This document shows positions 34,407 to 47,100 of a stretch of DNA of 64,000 nt, in pieces (the first letter of the stretch is position 1; each line of letters starts with the position of its first letter). The DNA comes from Gadus chalcogrammus. Its lineage: Eukaryota > Chordata > Actinopteri > Gadiformes > Gadidae. The notes beneath the pieces were generated by a model, which saw only the letters and a list, made by a program, of their open reading frames with translations, made no database searches and was not told where the DNA came from. Made by a program: the position numbers and the translations under genes. The stretch is from NCBI RefSeq assembly GCF_026213295.1, contig NC_079424.1, forward strand, positions 12,523,992 through 12,587,991. The letters run 5' to 3'.

Positions 34407-34477
34407 TCCCTGGTGTCTAGTGGTTAGGATTCGGCGCTCTCACCGCCGCGGCCCGGGTTTGATTCCCGGTTAGGGAA
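34407..34477 (+). pseudogene. tRNA-Glu pseudogene (71 nt)
   Basis: G9/G10 deletion plus C55T; class C trailer. Confidence 0.75.
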
Positions 34478-34688
34478 CACAACATTATAGGTGAAGTCCA
34501 AGCTAATCAAAGACGAACCACTGTTATCAACCAATGTCCAAGTATTCAACGTCAAGTTGAATAACGAAAAAAAGTAGACAGCCATGTTAAATCTTTACAG
34601 CGCAATGACAAGAATATGAAATTTTCAACATAATTTAGCTGTTAAAAACCAGCCTTCTGAAAGTCACATTGTTATTTGATACTACAAC

Positions 34689-34760
34689 TCCCTGGTGGTC
34701 TAGTGCTTAGGATTCGGCGCTCTCAACGCCGCGGCCCGGGTGTGATTCCCGGTTAGGGAA
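34689..34760 (+). pseudogene. tRNA-Glu pseudogene
   Basis: G18C, C38A, T54G and C55T. The anticodon CTC is kept but both internal promoter boxes are damaged. Confidence 0.72.
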
Positions 34761-34972
34761 CACAAGTTGTTAGGTGATGTCCAAGCAAATCAAATACGAA
34801 CGACTGTTGTCAACCAATGTCCATGTGTTCAACGGCATGTTGAATAAAGAAAAAAAGTAGACATCCATGTTAAACCTTTACAGCGAAATGTCAAGAAAAA
34901 GAAATTTTCAACATAATTTAGCTGTTAAAAAACTTGCTTTCTCAATGTAACATTGTTTATTGGGGCTACAGC

Positions 34973-35044
34973 TCCATGGTGGTCTAGTGGTTAAGATTCG
35001 GCGCTCTCACCGCCGCGGCCCGGGTTCGATTCCCGGTTAGGGAA
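34973..35044 (+). tRNA. tRNA-Glu(CTC), last array copy
   Basis: C4A breaks an acceptor pair and G22A the D-stem. Its 3' end is 26 bp from eogt exon 10. No T4 in the trailer. Confidence 0.76.
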
Positions 35045-35070
35045 CACAACATTACCCATCACCCCCCTAC

Positions 35071-35157
35071 CTTTGGCCCGTCCTGGGGGATGTGAAGGCG
35101 ATGGAGGACATGCTGGGAGAAGGCCCTCAACATCCCCTCCGTGTGACACTCAGAGAT
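35071..35157 (-). CDS. eogt: eogt coding exon 10
   Basis: Encodes [20 protein letters not shown] and LHIPQDGPK. Acceptor TTCCAG, donor GTAGGG at 35070. The tRNA array starts 26 bp into the following intron. Confidence 0.92.
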
Positions 35158-38100
35158 CTGGAACACAAGCACAAGCCTATTTATAGACAGATGTCTGGAT
35201 TGTGAGTCAAACCGGAACACATTACATTGTTAGCTCAACACCTATACCTCAACAAATGTTTTCAGAGACCGAATATGGTCAGGATGCTGACGTGAAGGGG
35301 GGAGTGGCTTAATTGCTGGGAAAGAAGCAGCTGTGGCTGGTGAGCTTGACACACATTGTTTGTCCTTTACCTTAGTAAAGGACATACAATGTGTCCTTTA
35401 CCTCATTGAATATACATCACATATTTACTGATGTATGCTTGGCTCTCCCTCCCATAGTGAGACTGGGTTTGTCGTCAGAGGAATCCTGGGGAACACCTAA
35501 TACAGTGGGGGCCTGACAGCTGAGTCTGCAGCCACACTATTAGCCCCATGCTCACCGATTCAATCCCAGATATGTTTTACTTCCCCCTCACACCAATTCT
35601 ATGAATACATGCAGGACTATGTCTATAAACATGACTCAACTGGAGGCAGCAATAATGAGCCTCCTTCACACATTCTAAAGATGTCAGCTTTACACAAAAA
35701 ACCTTGGAATTAACCTTTAAATGACATGACCAGTAGTCTGGGGTTTTAAATACATAGCATAAACAGTTTGTCCCGAAAATTGCCTGTTTATGGACAAAGA
35801 AAACAATGGCCTGAAACAAGGAAGAAAGCAGTCTGATAAATTGTGTTTGATATAGAAGTAACACAAATCCTGGGTTACTGGGTTCAAAACAAAAGTGATA
35901 AATGACAACATTCCCTGTATCCATATAAATGTATACATGCAAGTCATTCTGAATATCTCTGTCTCTCTCTGTCTCTCTCTCCCATTCTGGTAACTTACCA
36001 GAGGAGTGTTGTAAAACAGACCATGTCTCATCCTGGGGAGGAGGGAAAAGATGGCGTCTTTGAAGCACACCTACCAGTAGGAATAGGAAACAGGATGATT
36101 AGCAAGTGTTTCTCTGTGTGCTATGAATAGGAAGTCAACTGTGCATTTTTTTTTACAAAAAAAAAACATAATAAATGATATAACTCAGAAAGTAGATAGT
36201 TGTTCCAGTAGCCACACTCCTATTCCATCTGTAGTCAATGTGATTCATAATATTGAAGTGTTACAATAACAATCACGAGCTCATTGATTAAAATGTCATA
36301 TACCTTTTTAAGCATCATTCCTCGTAAACGTGACCAGTAGCTCTGAATCACTAAAATAGTTTCAAAGAACTCTAGCAGATGTGTATTTACCCGCTTTGAA
36401 TCGTAGATCTTAAGATGGATGATGTCATAGTCTGAGAAGGCTTTCCATGTTTCAGCAAACAGATCTCCATACGTATGAAAACTCTGAAAAGCATTGTTCA
36501 ATATATCAACATATCTCAGTCACAAAGCAACCACGTTCAGAATAAGTTGCCTGTAAATCTTTTAACTGTCATTTCCTCTGCATTAGAGCTGGCCTGATGC
36601 AGTTTAAAGGTCCCATGACATGCTATTTTATGTATTCTTTAATATAGGTATTAGTGGGCAACTAACACAGTATTCAAAGATGTTCCCGAAATTCAGCCGT
36701 GGTGCAGAGTTACAGCCACTCCGAGCCAGTCGCACATTGAGCTTCCCCTAAATGGGCTGTTTTGGTGTCTGTAGCTATAATGCAAATGAGGAGGAGCATG
36801 GCGGGTCAAGGAGGAGGGTGGGGGTGTGGCCCTGAGCAGCTTGCAGCCACGGTACCATGCGCTCTGTTTACAGTGGATATATCGCAATGGCGAGGCGCAC
36901 ACAGCCTTTAGCCGTGTTCTGTAAATAGCTGGAGCTCTATATCTAAATATTATCATATAGCCTACATAGATATCTATATCATATAACATATATTAATCGA
37001 GTACTCGTTTAATCAAATCTATTTTTAGAATGCAACGGATCTGCAGCAGGAATAGGCCTTATGATGAACGGCCATATTACCAACCAAGCATGTAATGCTT
37101 ATTCTCCATCAAAACAGTCAGAGTTATCAGAGTATTCATTATTTATTTTTGCAAACGTTCAAAACACATTTTCCTTACAAAAATAAATATGCGTCTCACA
37201 ATTTAAATCACGTTGAACGGTTTAAAAAAAACAAAAACGAAACAAGTAGCCTAACCATTGCAAATAATTTAAAGCTGCAAATAAAACGGCAGCAAATGAA
37301 CTAAAAAAATACTCAGCGTTGTGATCTTCTCTACACGTCCGGGATTACAGCTGCGTCTTGCGGCGGTGAAAATAGCCGACACACTTGGTTGCTGCGGGTC
37401 TGCTTTCCCGAACTCACCGTTGTGTTTCAGGAGCATATGTTGCCGCATAGTACTTGTAGTACTCTGGTAGCTCGATTTCGCTTGACATATTTTACATTTC
37501 AACTTATGATCTCCTATTACTTTAAAGTCGCACAGAAAATTCATACTTTTGCTTCAGAAAACTTTGTTTGTGTGTGTATATGCAAACTCGAGTTTGCCTG
37601 TCCAGCAACCGAGTTCATTTGTAACGAGGAGTACTCGAGTAATCGATTCCTCACGCCCATCCCTAATATCTATATCATATAATACATATTATCACGGCCA
37701 AAAGCTGTGGGCGCCTCCAGACGATATTATGAATCACAAACAACTTTGTGGGGTTCTGCGACGTCTCTGGTTCTTCCACTTTCACATCAATCTGAAGTAG
37801 ACTGAACCGCGCTCTGCCTGCTGCCCGCTGCCCGCTGCCGGGCGGTGGTGCTTCGCGTCGATGGTGCCCCGCGGCAACCGGCGGCATGTCGCAGTTCATG
37901 TACTTCAGCGAGTCAAAGCCAAAGTTCCTTTCCCCCCAATTCCTTCTCAACCATGGCTCAGATAACCCCCACTACAGTCTCGTTGTGGAAATACAAGAGA
38001 CGTCAAAGAACCGACAAGAAACACTTGCATTACAGTGTGTGTATTCACACACACACATGTGGCGCTCGCACGGTCGTGTCTCATTGGCGGGCCAACGTCT

Positions 38101-41100
38101 CTGGGCGGGCCAGGCAGAGTAAGGGGAGGAGCTTAGATGCTTTGTGACGACATACCTAAAGACATTCCAAATCAGCGCGCTTGAGCCTCCGTTCTTTCAA
38201 AGGCGAGCAGAACAGCTAGTGCTCGTTTTACACCAAACGCAAGTTTTAGCCACTGGGGGACCATAGGCAGACTAGGGGAACTCATATTTATGTTAGAAAA
38301 CCTCATAAAGTGAGATTTTCATGTCATGGGACCTTTAATCATCAGCCATCTTTAACAAACCCTGAATCCAGGGGAGAGTGTGAGGGACCCACCGTGTCCC
38401 ACATGAGGAGGTTGATGTCTCGGCTGAAGGAGTTGTTGATGTGCTGGGAGACGTACAGGTTGACAAAGTCACAAAAGTGGTGGTACATGTTCACTCCTAC
38501 AAGAACAAAGAGACATAATGGGTTTCCACCTGCAACTGGATGTGAACACCTTATACATTGAGTGTACATAAATGTACAAAAATAAAGCAGAAGTAAAGTA
38601 TAATTTTAACCAGGAGAAGTCTCATTGAGATTAGAAATCTCTTTTACTTTTAACCAGGAGAAGTCTCATTGAGATTAGAAATCTCTTTTACAAGAGAGCC
38701 CTGTCCATAATGTACACCCGTGTATAAAAAGGCACTGTGCTTCCAGTTTGATTTCAAGCCCAAAAGCTACACCGTAAGGTTGTGTGTTTGAATGCGTTAT
38801 CCAATACGCCCCATTCTCTGAACTAAACCCCAGAGGTAAGGAGGTGTGTACCAGCGTCCAGCTTCATGAACACAGTGGGTTTTTCAATGACCAGGTCACA
38901 TAGCCCATCGTCTATAGGCTGAAGGTCCAGCTCCGTGTACGTCTGCAGTTCTGCATACCTTCAGGATAGGGATCATATAGGGACAGGGATTAGTTATGTT
39001 TTGTTATTAACTGTACAGAATAAAGATGGATGATACTGGACCTGCTCGACTGGAAGCGCAGCACGGCTGGGCTTTCCATTTCAATTATAGCCAGGCTACC
39101 CGCTTGAATGTGTGGGTTTAACAGATGAAGCGCTGGTCTTGAGTATATGAGAAGACCTCAACACACACGTTTGGTGCTTTAGATTAAAACTTACCGTATA
39201 ATGTCATTCATTCATGTAAGAGATTTGGGTTCTTTTAGACGACTGAAACAAACACAATGTTTTCCCAGAAGATGAACTCAAGTTTGATGTTCAATGTTTT
39301 TGCTTCCTAATCTCGAACGCTCATTGAGAGCCGACTTACCTCAGATCAGTATTGTTAACACGTTAGACAAAGTTTCACACACATTTCCTCAGATGCCACA
39401 TGCTATTAGGAAAAAGAATTAGCAGCGATCTGTGAAACTTCAGTCACTGTCCAATATCATGTTTTTTTGTCCATACCAAGACCATTCCGAAGGAAATCTG
39501 TCCTACCTCAATGAGCCATTTGTTTTGTTCCAAGAGAATAACTTCCAGACGGGGAACTTCAATTGACCCTTCATTATCCTTTCTAATTAGGCTTGTATAG
39601 GATTTAATAAACAATAAAGAATCAAGCTGTTGAGACCCATCGACATACACCAGTGACCAGGGCGGTCACAAATATACTGACTTATAACACTAATTTAGCA
39701 AACTAACAATCAACTACTCAAGTGAATGGCCTCTGTTTGTGTGTGTTTGTATGTATGTCATTCACATATCTCGACATCTGTTCATCTGATCTAATTCACA
39801 CTTGGGCCGTGTACTGCCGGGGACCTAAGGAAGTGCATTGTCTACATATTTGGAAACAAGGCACGCTATTAATAAACTTTGAAAAAAAACAGCAACCAGC
39901 GTGGCTCTGTGAAGCAGCGGGGGCAGGGCTTCAGTTCACTTGGTCACTGTACTTGGAGTCTCTGTATGTCTGTATGTCCCTCAGTTCCCATCGACAACCG
40001 TTCAGTTGATTGACTTCCCAGTGGACTGGTGTTTTGCTGGGAAAGGTAGGGCAGTGACCACTGGGAAGTTGTATGAATCAGTGGCCCTCGAGAAAGCTGC
40101 AAGCAGAAATACGGGAGGCCAAGCAAACGGACCTTTCTGAACAGGCACGTTTTGAACGGGGACTGTACTTGTATTTATGATGAAGAGAATGCCAATGGCA
40201 CACAACATACTTTAAATCTCTGGGTTCCATTCATTTTTGGTTTCCAGAAGGTGTTTGGCCGAAAAGGTTTTGTTTTAGTAAGTCAAGACTATCTGTTAAA
40301 CAAAATCACTTCTCCACTTTCTCTCTTTAAGGCGGGAAGACATTTTTAGTACTCTATTTAACCCACTTGTTTTTTCTATTTGACTGTTGATATGCAAGTT
40401 TCCTTTGTAGTCATTGTACTAAGTCATTGCAAAGCAATGGTTCAGAATTAACATACAAAAGAGGTGATGATATGAACTGACCTATTTGGCAACATTTTAT
40501 GATGATGAAGTTCAAATGTGTTGGAACTGAGAGAGGCAAAGAGTGCAGTTTAAAGACATATTCCAATGCAAATAGACAGTTCATCGGCTTCCTCTTCAGA
40601 AATGATTCCAGGCTACCAGTCAGTTATGCAGAGAGACTAATTAAAAACCAATATTCCTACATCCCACCTATTCTAAGTTAAATGATACCAGCTCTCTAAA
40701 ATAGGCTCAAGAGTTCCCTGGTGGTCTTGTGGTTAGGATTCGGGGGTCTCACCGCCGCGGCCCGCTTTCGATTCCAGGTATAGGAACTCAACTATATTAG
40801 TGATGTCCCAGCAAATCAAATACAAACCACTGTTTTTAGTGATATCAAAGTATTCAACAGCAATGTGAATAATGAAAAAAAACAGTCCTTAACCAAACTA
40901 GCTTTCAATATAATCCTCTTACACAAACCTGACTTGAACAGCTAATGTTAAGTGAGGTCTAAATGGAGTACTGCAAATGAAACATATATTTTAGACACAC
41001 CAAATTCCGAAATCATGTAGTTGAGCTAATTCTGTCTGAATTAAATGTAAATTATTTGAAAATAACCACAAATTTCTGCCAGAAAATGCAGGTTGGTGAT

Positions 41101-44100
41101 GCAGACTAATGAATGACCAACAGTCATACATCCCTCCAATTTCTGGTCTCCTGGTTTTTGACCAGTGGTTGGAATTGACACTCGCGCATCCAGTCCGGGA
41201 TCGATTCCCCGACAGAGAACCATGTATGTATGTAACTTTCTGAATAATGGTTTCCGGTCCTGAGAGATTGATACTATGACTTTTCAGCAAATTCACAATA
41301 TGGTGGCAAGACCTCTGAAAAACCTTAATAGTACAAGCTTCAGCTAGTATAGACAAGCCTGAACTAATAGTACCGTATGTCAATCTCATTATACACTTTC
41401 TCGTATTCATGATCCCATATTCAAACATAGCTAAATTCAGCCTTTATCTGCCAAGTTGAATGTCTAAGGTGCATCATCCACTGTATTCCAGGAGTGTATA
41501 GTGAGGGGGGAGTACCCTAGCTGAGTTAACTGAGGCAGTATTACATCACACATATCCCTGTCTAGTCAGCTGTCAGAACGTCACACATTGTATAGAAATA
41601 GTGCACTGTCCCTAAAACCATTAGTCCCTGGTGGTCTAGTGGTTAGGATTCGGCGCTCTCACCGCCGCGGCCCGGGTTCGATTCCCGGTCAGGGAACTAA
41701 CCTTTATGTCTCACTGTCGAAAACTGGCTGTTCCTATATTCCTGTTACCCAAATTTAACCTGACCGCTTATGTTTAGCAAAGTCTATACAGAGAAATTAA
41801 ATTGAATCATGGTTCTCTAGTAATCAAATTCTAAAAACATGTAGTTGAGCATGACTCAACTACAAATTAAAGCAAATTAAATGAAACAAATATGAATTTA
41901 ACTCTGGATATTATGTGAACCTGACAGGAATATATTCAGAAAATCAACGTCATCTTCGGAAATGTTTCAGTCAAAATCTCCCACAAAGTTGCTGGCAATC
42001 AATACTTATATGACTAGTCCTACATCCCAGCTATTCCAAGTCACATGGTTCATTTTTAAACACTCCCTCTGGGTCTAGTGGTTAGGTTTTCTGTCTCTTT
42101 GTCAAACCTGGATTTCCATATATTGCTCTTACCCATATCTAACATTAACAGCTTATTTTAACTGAAGTCTGAAATTGCATTGATTTTGATCTGGTTTTCT
42201 AGATCAACTTCATTCCCTAGCATGTAGTGGAGCTTGCCTAAATTAATCCAGATGGAATCAAAAATATAAAAAATATATGAATATAAAAAATATTAACACA
42301 AATTTAACTTCAGAAAGGATGTTCGGTGATCAAAATGATCTCCGAAATAAGAAGTGAAAAACACACACATGTGCACACACAGTATGTGGCTGCAGGTCAG
42401 TTATGCAGACTTATTAAGAACAAATTGTCCTATATCCAGCCAATTCATGGTCACATGGTTTGTTTGAATAGCAGCTCCCTGGTGGTCTAGTGGTTAGGAT
42501 TCGGCGCTCTCACCGCCGCGGCCCGGGTTCGATTCCCGGTCAGGGAACTAACCTTTAAGCAATTTTCTACATAATGGTCAACTATCCAAAGATATTAATT
42601 TCAATTATTGTGTACATCTTAGTAAACACAAATGTAACTGCTAATTGAAACCCTTTGTATCAGAAGTTAAGAGATGTTAACCTATACATCTCCTGACAGT
42701 ACATAAACATCTCTTGACTGAAAGAATAATTAAAAGTGCCAGAAGACCTACATCAAATTTCCTCTTTTTTTTTACAGAAATCTGGAATTTCTATGCATCA
42801 TCCACTGTATTCCTGAAGTGTACAGAATGGGGGGGTGGGGGATCCTTGGTCAGTTACAGTAACTGATACAGTATTACATCATGCAAATCCCTTCCTTGCC
42901 AGCTCTCAGCACGTCACGCATGCTAAAAAAAAAAGAGTGCATTGACTAGATGACCTCAGGTCCCTGGTAGTCTAGTGGTTAGGATTCGGCGCTCTCACCG
43001 CCGCGGCCCGGGTTCGATTCCCGGTCAGGGAACACACCTTTAAGCAATTTTCTACATAATGGTCAACTATCCAAAGATATTAATTTCAATTATTGTGTAC
43101 ATCTTAGCAAACACACAAATGTAAATGCTAATTGAAAACATTTGTATCAGAAGTTAAGAGATGTTAACCTATACATCTCCTGACAGTACAATCATCTCTT
43201 GACTGAAAGAATAACTAAAAGTGCCAGAAGACATACAACAAATTCCCTTTTTTTTTTTACAGAATTCTGGGATTTCTGTGCATCATCCAATGTATTCCTG
43301 AAGTGTACAGAATGGGATGGTGGGGGGATCCTTGGTCAGTTACAGTAACTGATACAGTATTACATCACACATATCCCTTCCTCACCAGCTGTCAGCGTGT
43401 CACACATGCTAAAAAAAAAAGAGTGCTTTGACAAGATGACCTCAGCTCCCTGGTGGTCTAGTGGTTAGGATTCGGCGCTCTCACCGCCCGGGTTCGATTC
43501 CAGGTCAGGGAACTCACCTTTTCTGTCTCCTTATCAAACCTGGATTTCCATATATTCCTCTTACCCAAATCTAACAGGAACAGCTTATGTTAACTGAAGT
43601 CTGAAATTGCATAGATACATTGTTTTCTAGATCAACGTAATTCCCTAACATGTAGTGGAGCTTGCCTCAGTTAATTCAGATGGAATCAAAAATATAAAAA
43701 ATATATTAATATAAAAAATATTAACACAAATTTAACTTCAGAAAGGATGTTGGGTGATCAAAATGATCTCCGAAATAAGAAGTGAAAAACACACACATGC
43801 ATACACACACATGCGCAAACACTATGTGGCTGCAGGTCAGTTATGCAGACTAATTAAGAACAAATTGTACTATATCAAGCGAATTTTAAGTCACATGGTT
43901 GGTTGATTAGCAGCTCCCTGGTGGTCTAGTGGTTAGGATTCGGCGCTCTCACCGCCGCGGCCCGGGTTCGATTCCCGGTCAGGGAACTACCCTTTAAGCA
44001 ATTTTCTACATAATGGTCAACTATCCAAAGATATTAATTTCAATTATTGTGTACATCTTAGTAAACACACAAATGTAAATGCTAATTGAAAACCTTTGTA

Positions 44101-47100
44101 TCAGAAGTTAAGAGATGTTAACCTATACATCTCCTGACAGTACAAACATCTCTCGACTGAAAGAATAACTAAAAGTGCCAGAAGACCTACATCAAATTCC
44201 CTTTTTTTTTTCAGAATTCTTGGATTTCTGTGCATCATCCACTGTATTCCTGAAGTTTACAGAATGGGATGGTGGGGGGATCCTTGGTCAGTTACAGTAA
44301 CTGATACAGTATTACATCACACAAATCCCTTCCTCGCCAGCTGTCAGCATGTCACACATGCTAAAAAAAAAGTGCATTGACAATATGCCCTCAGCTCCCT
44401 GGTGGTCTAGTGGTTAGGATTCGGCGCTCTCACCGCCGCGGCCCGGGTTCGATTCCCGGTCAGGGAACTAACCTTTAAGCAATTTTCTACATAATGGTCT
44501 ACTATCCAAAGATATTAATTTCAATTATTGTGTACATCTTAGTAAACACAAATGTAACTGCTAATTGAAAACCTTTGTATCAGAAGTTAAGAGATGTTAA
44601 CCTATACATCTCCTGACAGTACATAAACATCTCTTGACTGAAAGAATAATTAAAAGTGCCAGAAGACCTACATCAAATTTCCTCTTTTTTTTTACAGAAA
44701 TCTGGAATTTCTGTGCATCATCCACTGTATTCCTGAAGTGTACAGAATGGGGGGGTGGGGGATCCTTGGTCAGTTACAGTAACTGATACAGTATTACATC
44801 ATGCAAATCCCTTCCTTGCCAGCTCTCAGCACGTCACGCATGCTAAAAAAAAAAGAGTGCATTGACTAGATGACCTCAGGTCCCTGGTAGTCTAGTGGTT
44901 AGGATTCGGCGCTCTCACCGCCGCGGCCCGGGTTCGATTCCCGGTCAGGGAACTCACCTTTTCTGTCTCCTTGTCAAACCTGGATTTCCATATATTCCTC
45001 TTACCCAAATCTGACAGGAACAGCTTATGTTAACTTGAGTCTGAAATTGCACAGATACATTGTTTTCTAGATCAAAGTAATTCCCTAACATGTAGTGGAG
45101 CTTGCCTCAGTTAATTCAGTAGGAATCAGAAATATAAAAAATATATTAATATAGAAAATATTAACCCAAAATAAACTCCAGAAAGGATTTTGGGTTATCA
45201 CAATGATCTCCGAAATAAGAAGTGAAAAACACACACATGCACATTAGAGCATGGAAACCCGACCAATGCCCGATGGTACCCGACAGGCCGGGTCGAGTTC
45301 GGACAAATATTTGAAATTATGCTCGGGTTCGGGTCGGGCTCGGTCACAACTGCGCGATAAGGCGTTGGGAGTTGGCGTCGGCATTGCTTCTGTTTTAACG
45401 TTAATTTTACTTTGCTGGGGACACTCGTGTTTAATTTTAATTTCATAGGCTACCTGTCCTACAGAACCTCGTGTCATTTTGTGGAATATATCGTTATCGT
45501 GTGTGGATTTCAATTGGTTATGATTCTGCGCAACAAGAGCACGTTAATAGCGAGCACAAGAGTGCTTGCTGTTAACGCGTGCTTGCTTGTTGCGCTCATC
45601 TTTTGACTTTTCTAAATGCCTTGCAGTTGTTTAATAAGGGCGTACTTTCATATACACAAATGTAAACATGTCATTAGGATGAGAAAAAATAGAACTTAAC
45701 TGTGTCGGGCTCGAACATATCTAGATGTCGGGGTCGGGCTCGGTTACTTCTCTATCGGACGCAGGCTGGGCTCAGACAGAAAAATGCGTCCTGTTCAGCA
45801 CTCTAATGCACACACACATGCACACATACACTATGTGGCTGAAGGTCAGTTATGCAGACTAATTAAGAACAAATAGTCCTTTATCCAGCCAATTGAAGGT
45901 CACATGGTTGGGTTGATTAGCAGCTCCCTGGTGGTCTAGTGGTTAGGATTCTGAGCAGTCACGATGCTGACCGTAGACAGCCCGTAACCTAAGTCTGTCC
46001 CTACGTGATGTGCTGAACTTGAACATTGTTCCCAATCTTTCCCTGGGTGAGTGCAATCTAACCTATCTAGGGGGTTAGGTGGGAGGTACCCACCACAGGT
46101 CCGTCTCTCACACTCCGCACCGGCTCCTCGTCCCGGTTGGATGAACCATCAGTCCCGCTGACCAGCCCGCGCCTTGATCCAGTCTTTAAATCACCATGTA
46201 TATATATATACAGTATATTTATCCCAAAAGTGTTCCCTTCATGGAACGTCCGAGCAGCGCGAGTCCCTCAGGTTATTCTCCTTCTCTCGACTCTCACCTC
46301 AGGCCACGTTTATACGTAGCAGGGTATTTATAGAAACAAATATTCCCCCCCCTCCGTTTTCAAAAATAACATGTGCACACAATATCGTTTTCAAAAAAGT
46401 TGTTGTTTACATCAAAACACATAAATACGCCGTTGAGTGCAATTAAAGCCATGCAAGCCAATCAGTATCCGCAGAATCAACAACAACGAATAACACAAGC
46501 GTCTTCCTGTAACAAACAAACTGTAAACATAGGGTGCTCATATGACGTTAAGCATTTCCTGGCGCATAATGTGACGCTTCAGAACCTAAAACCCCGTTTC
46601 CCCCCGTTGACACGACAACACTTAACCAGCGTTTTCAGAAATGTTTTTAGAAATGATCGTTTTCTGTGACAAAAACTGCGTTTTCGTGTAAATGAGAGGC
46701 CAATCCGCGTGGAAATATCTGCGTTTTCCCTTCGTGTAAACGGGGCCTTTCTCAAACTCTCCAGACCTCCCCCTCAGCTGTTGCTACTTACCTGTGATGA
46801 GAACCTCAACACCTCCCCCTCTGTGTGACGTCAGTACTGACCCTAACCCTAAGCACATGCTACCCTACCGTAACAGGCACTCTCACCACCGCGGCCAGGG
46901 TTCGATACCCGGTGGGAACTAACCGTTAAGCAATTTTCTACATAATGGTCAACTATCCAAAGATATTAATTTCAATTATTGTGTACATCTTAGTAAACAC
47001 AGAAATGTAAATGCTAATAGCAAACTTTTGTATCAGAAGTTAAGAGATGTTAACCTATACATCTCTTGACAGTACATAAACATCTCTTGACTGATAATAT

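Larger units (their letters stand above)
1..35044 (+). repeat. Tandem array of 131 tRNA-Glu(CTC) genes
   Basis: A 72-nt tRNA-Glu body recurs 131 times on one strand, mostly every 276-285 bp, with shorter units of about 207 and 180 bp. Linear numbering used below is 1-72: acceptor 1-7 and 65-71, anticodon 34-36 (CTC), T-stem 48-52 and 60-64, T-loop 53-59, discriminator A72. The internal A box (TGGTCTAGTGG) and B box (GGTTCGATTCC) are intact in most copies. The AT-rich spacers are homologous to each other and code for nothing. Four trailer classes follow the gene: A (T5), B (T4), C (CATTATAGG, no T4) and D (TTATTATTAG, no T4). Nearly all copies end GTTAGGGAA, whereas vertebrate tRNA-Glu normally ends GTCAGGGAA. 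The array starts before the window and ends 26 bp from an eogt splice donor. The number of transcribed copies cannot be told from sequence. Confidence 0.97.
36604..38338. mobile_element. TTAA-flanked DNA transposon in eogt intron 7
   Basis: Both ends carry the TIR AAAGGTCCCATGACATG in inverted orientation with TTAA at each border. This fits the TTAA-target class (PiggyBac/Kolobok style); the exact family is not certain. No transposase is readable, so it is non-autonomous. It makes up about 1.73 kb of the 1.9-kb intron. A second element is nested at about 36985-37672. Confidence 0.8.

Noticed and set aside
1..35044. Regular repeats and unique spacers resembling a CRISPR array
   Set aside because: The repeated part is a 72-nt tRNA-Glu, the spacers are homologous to each other, and the genome is eukaryotic.
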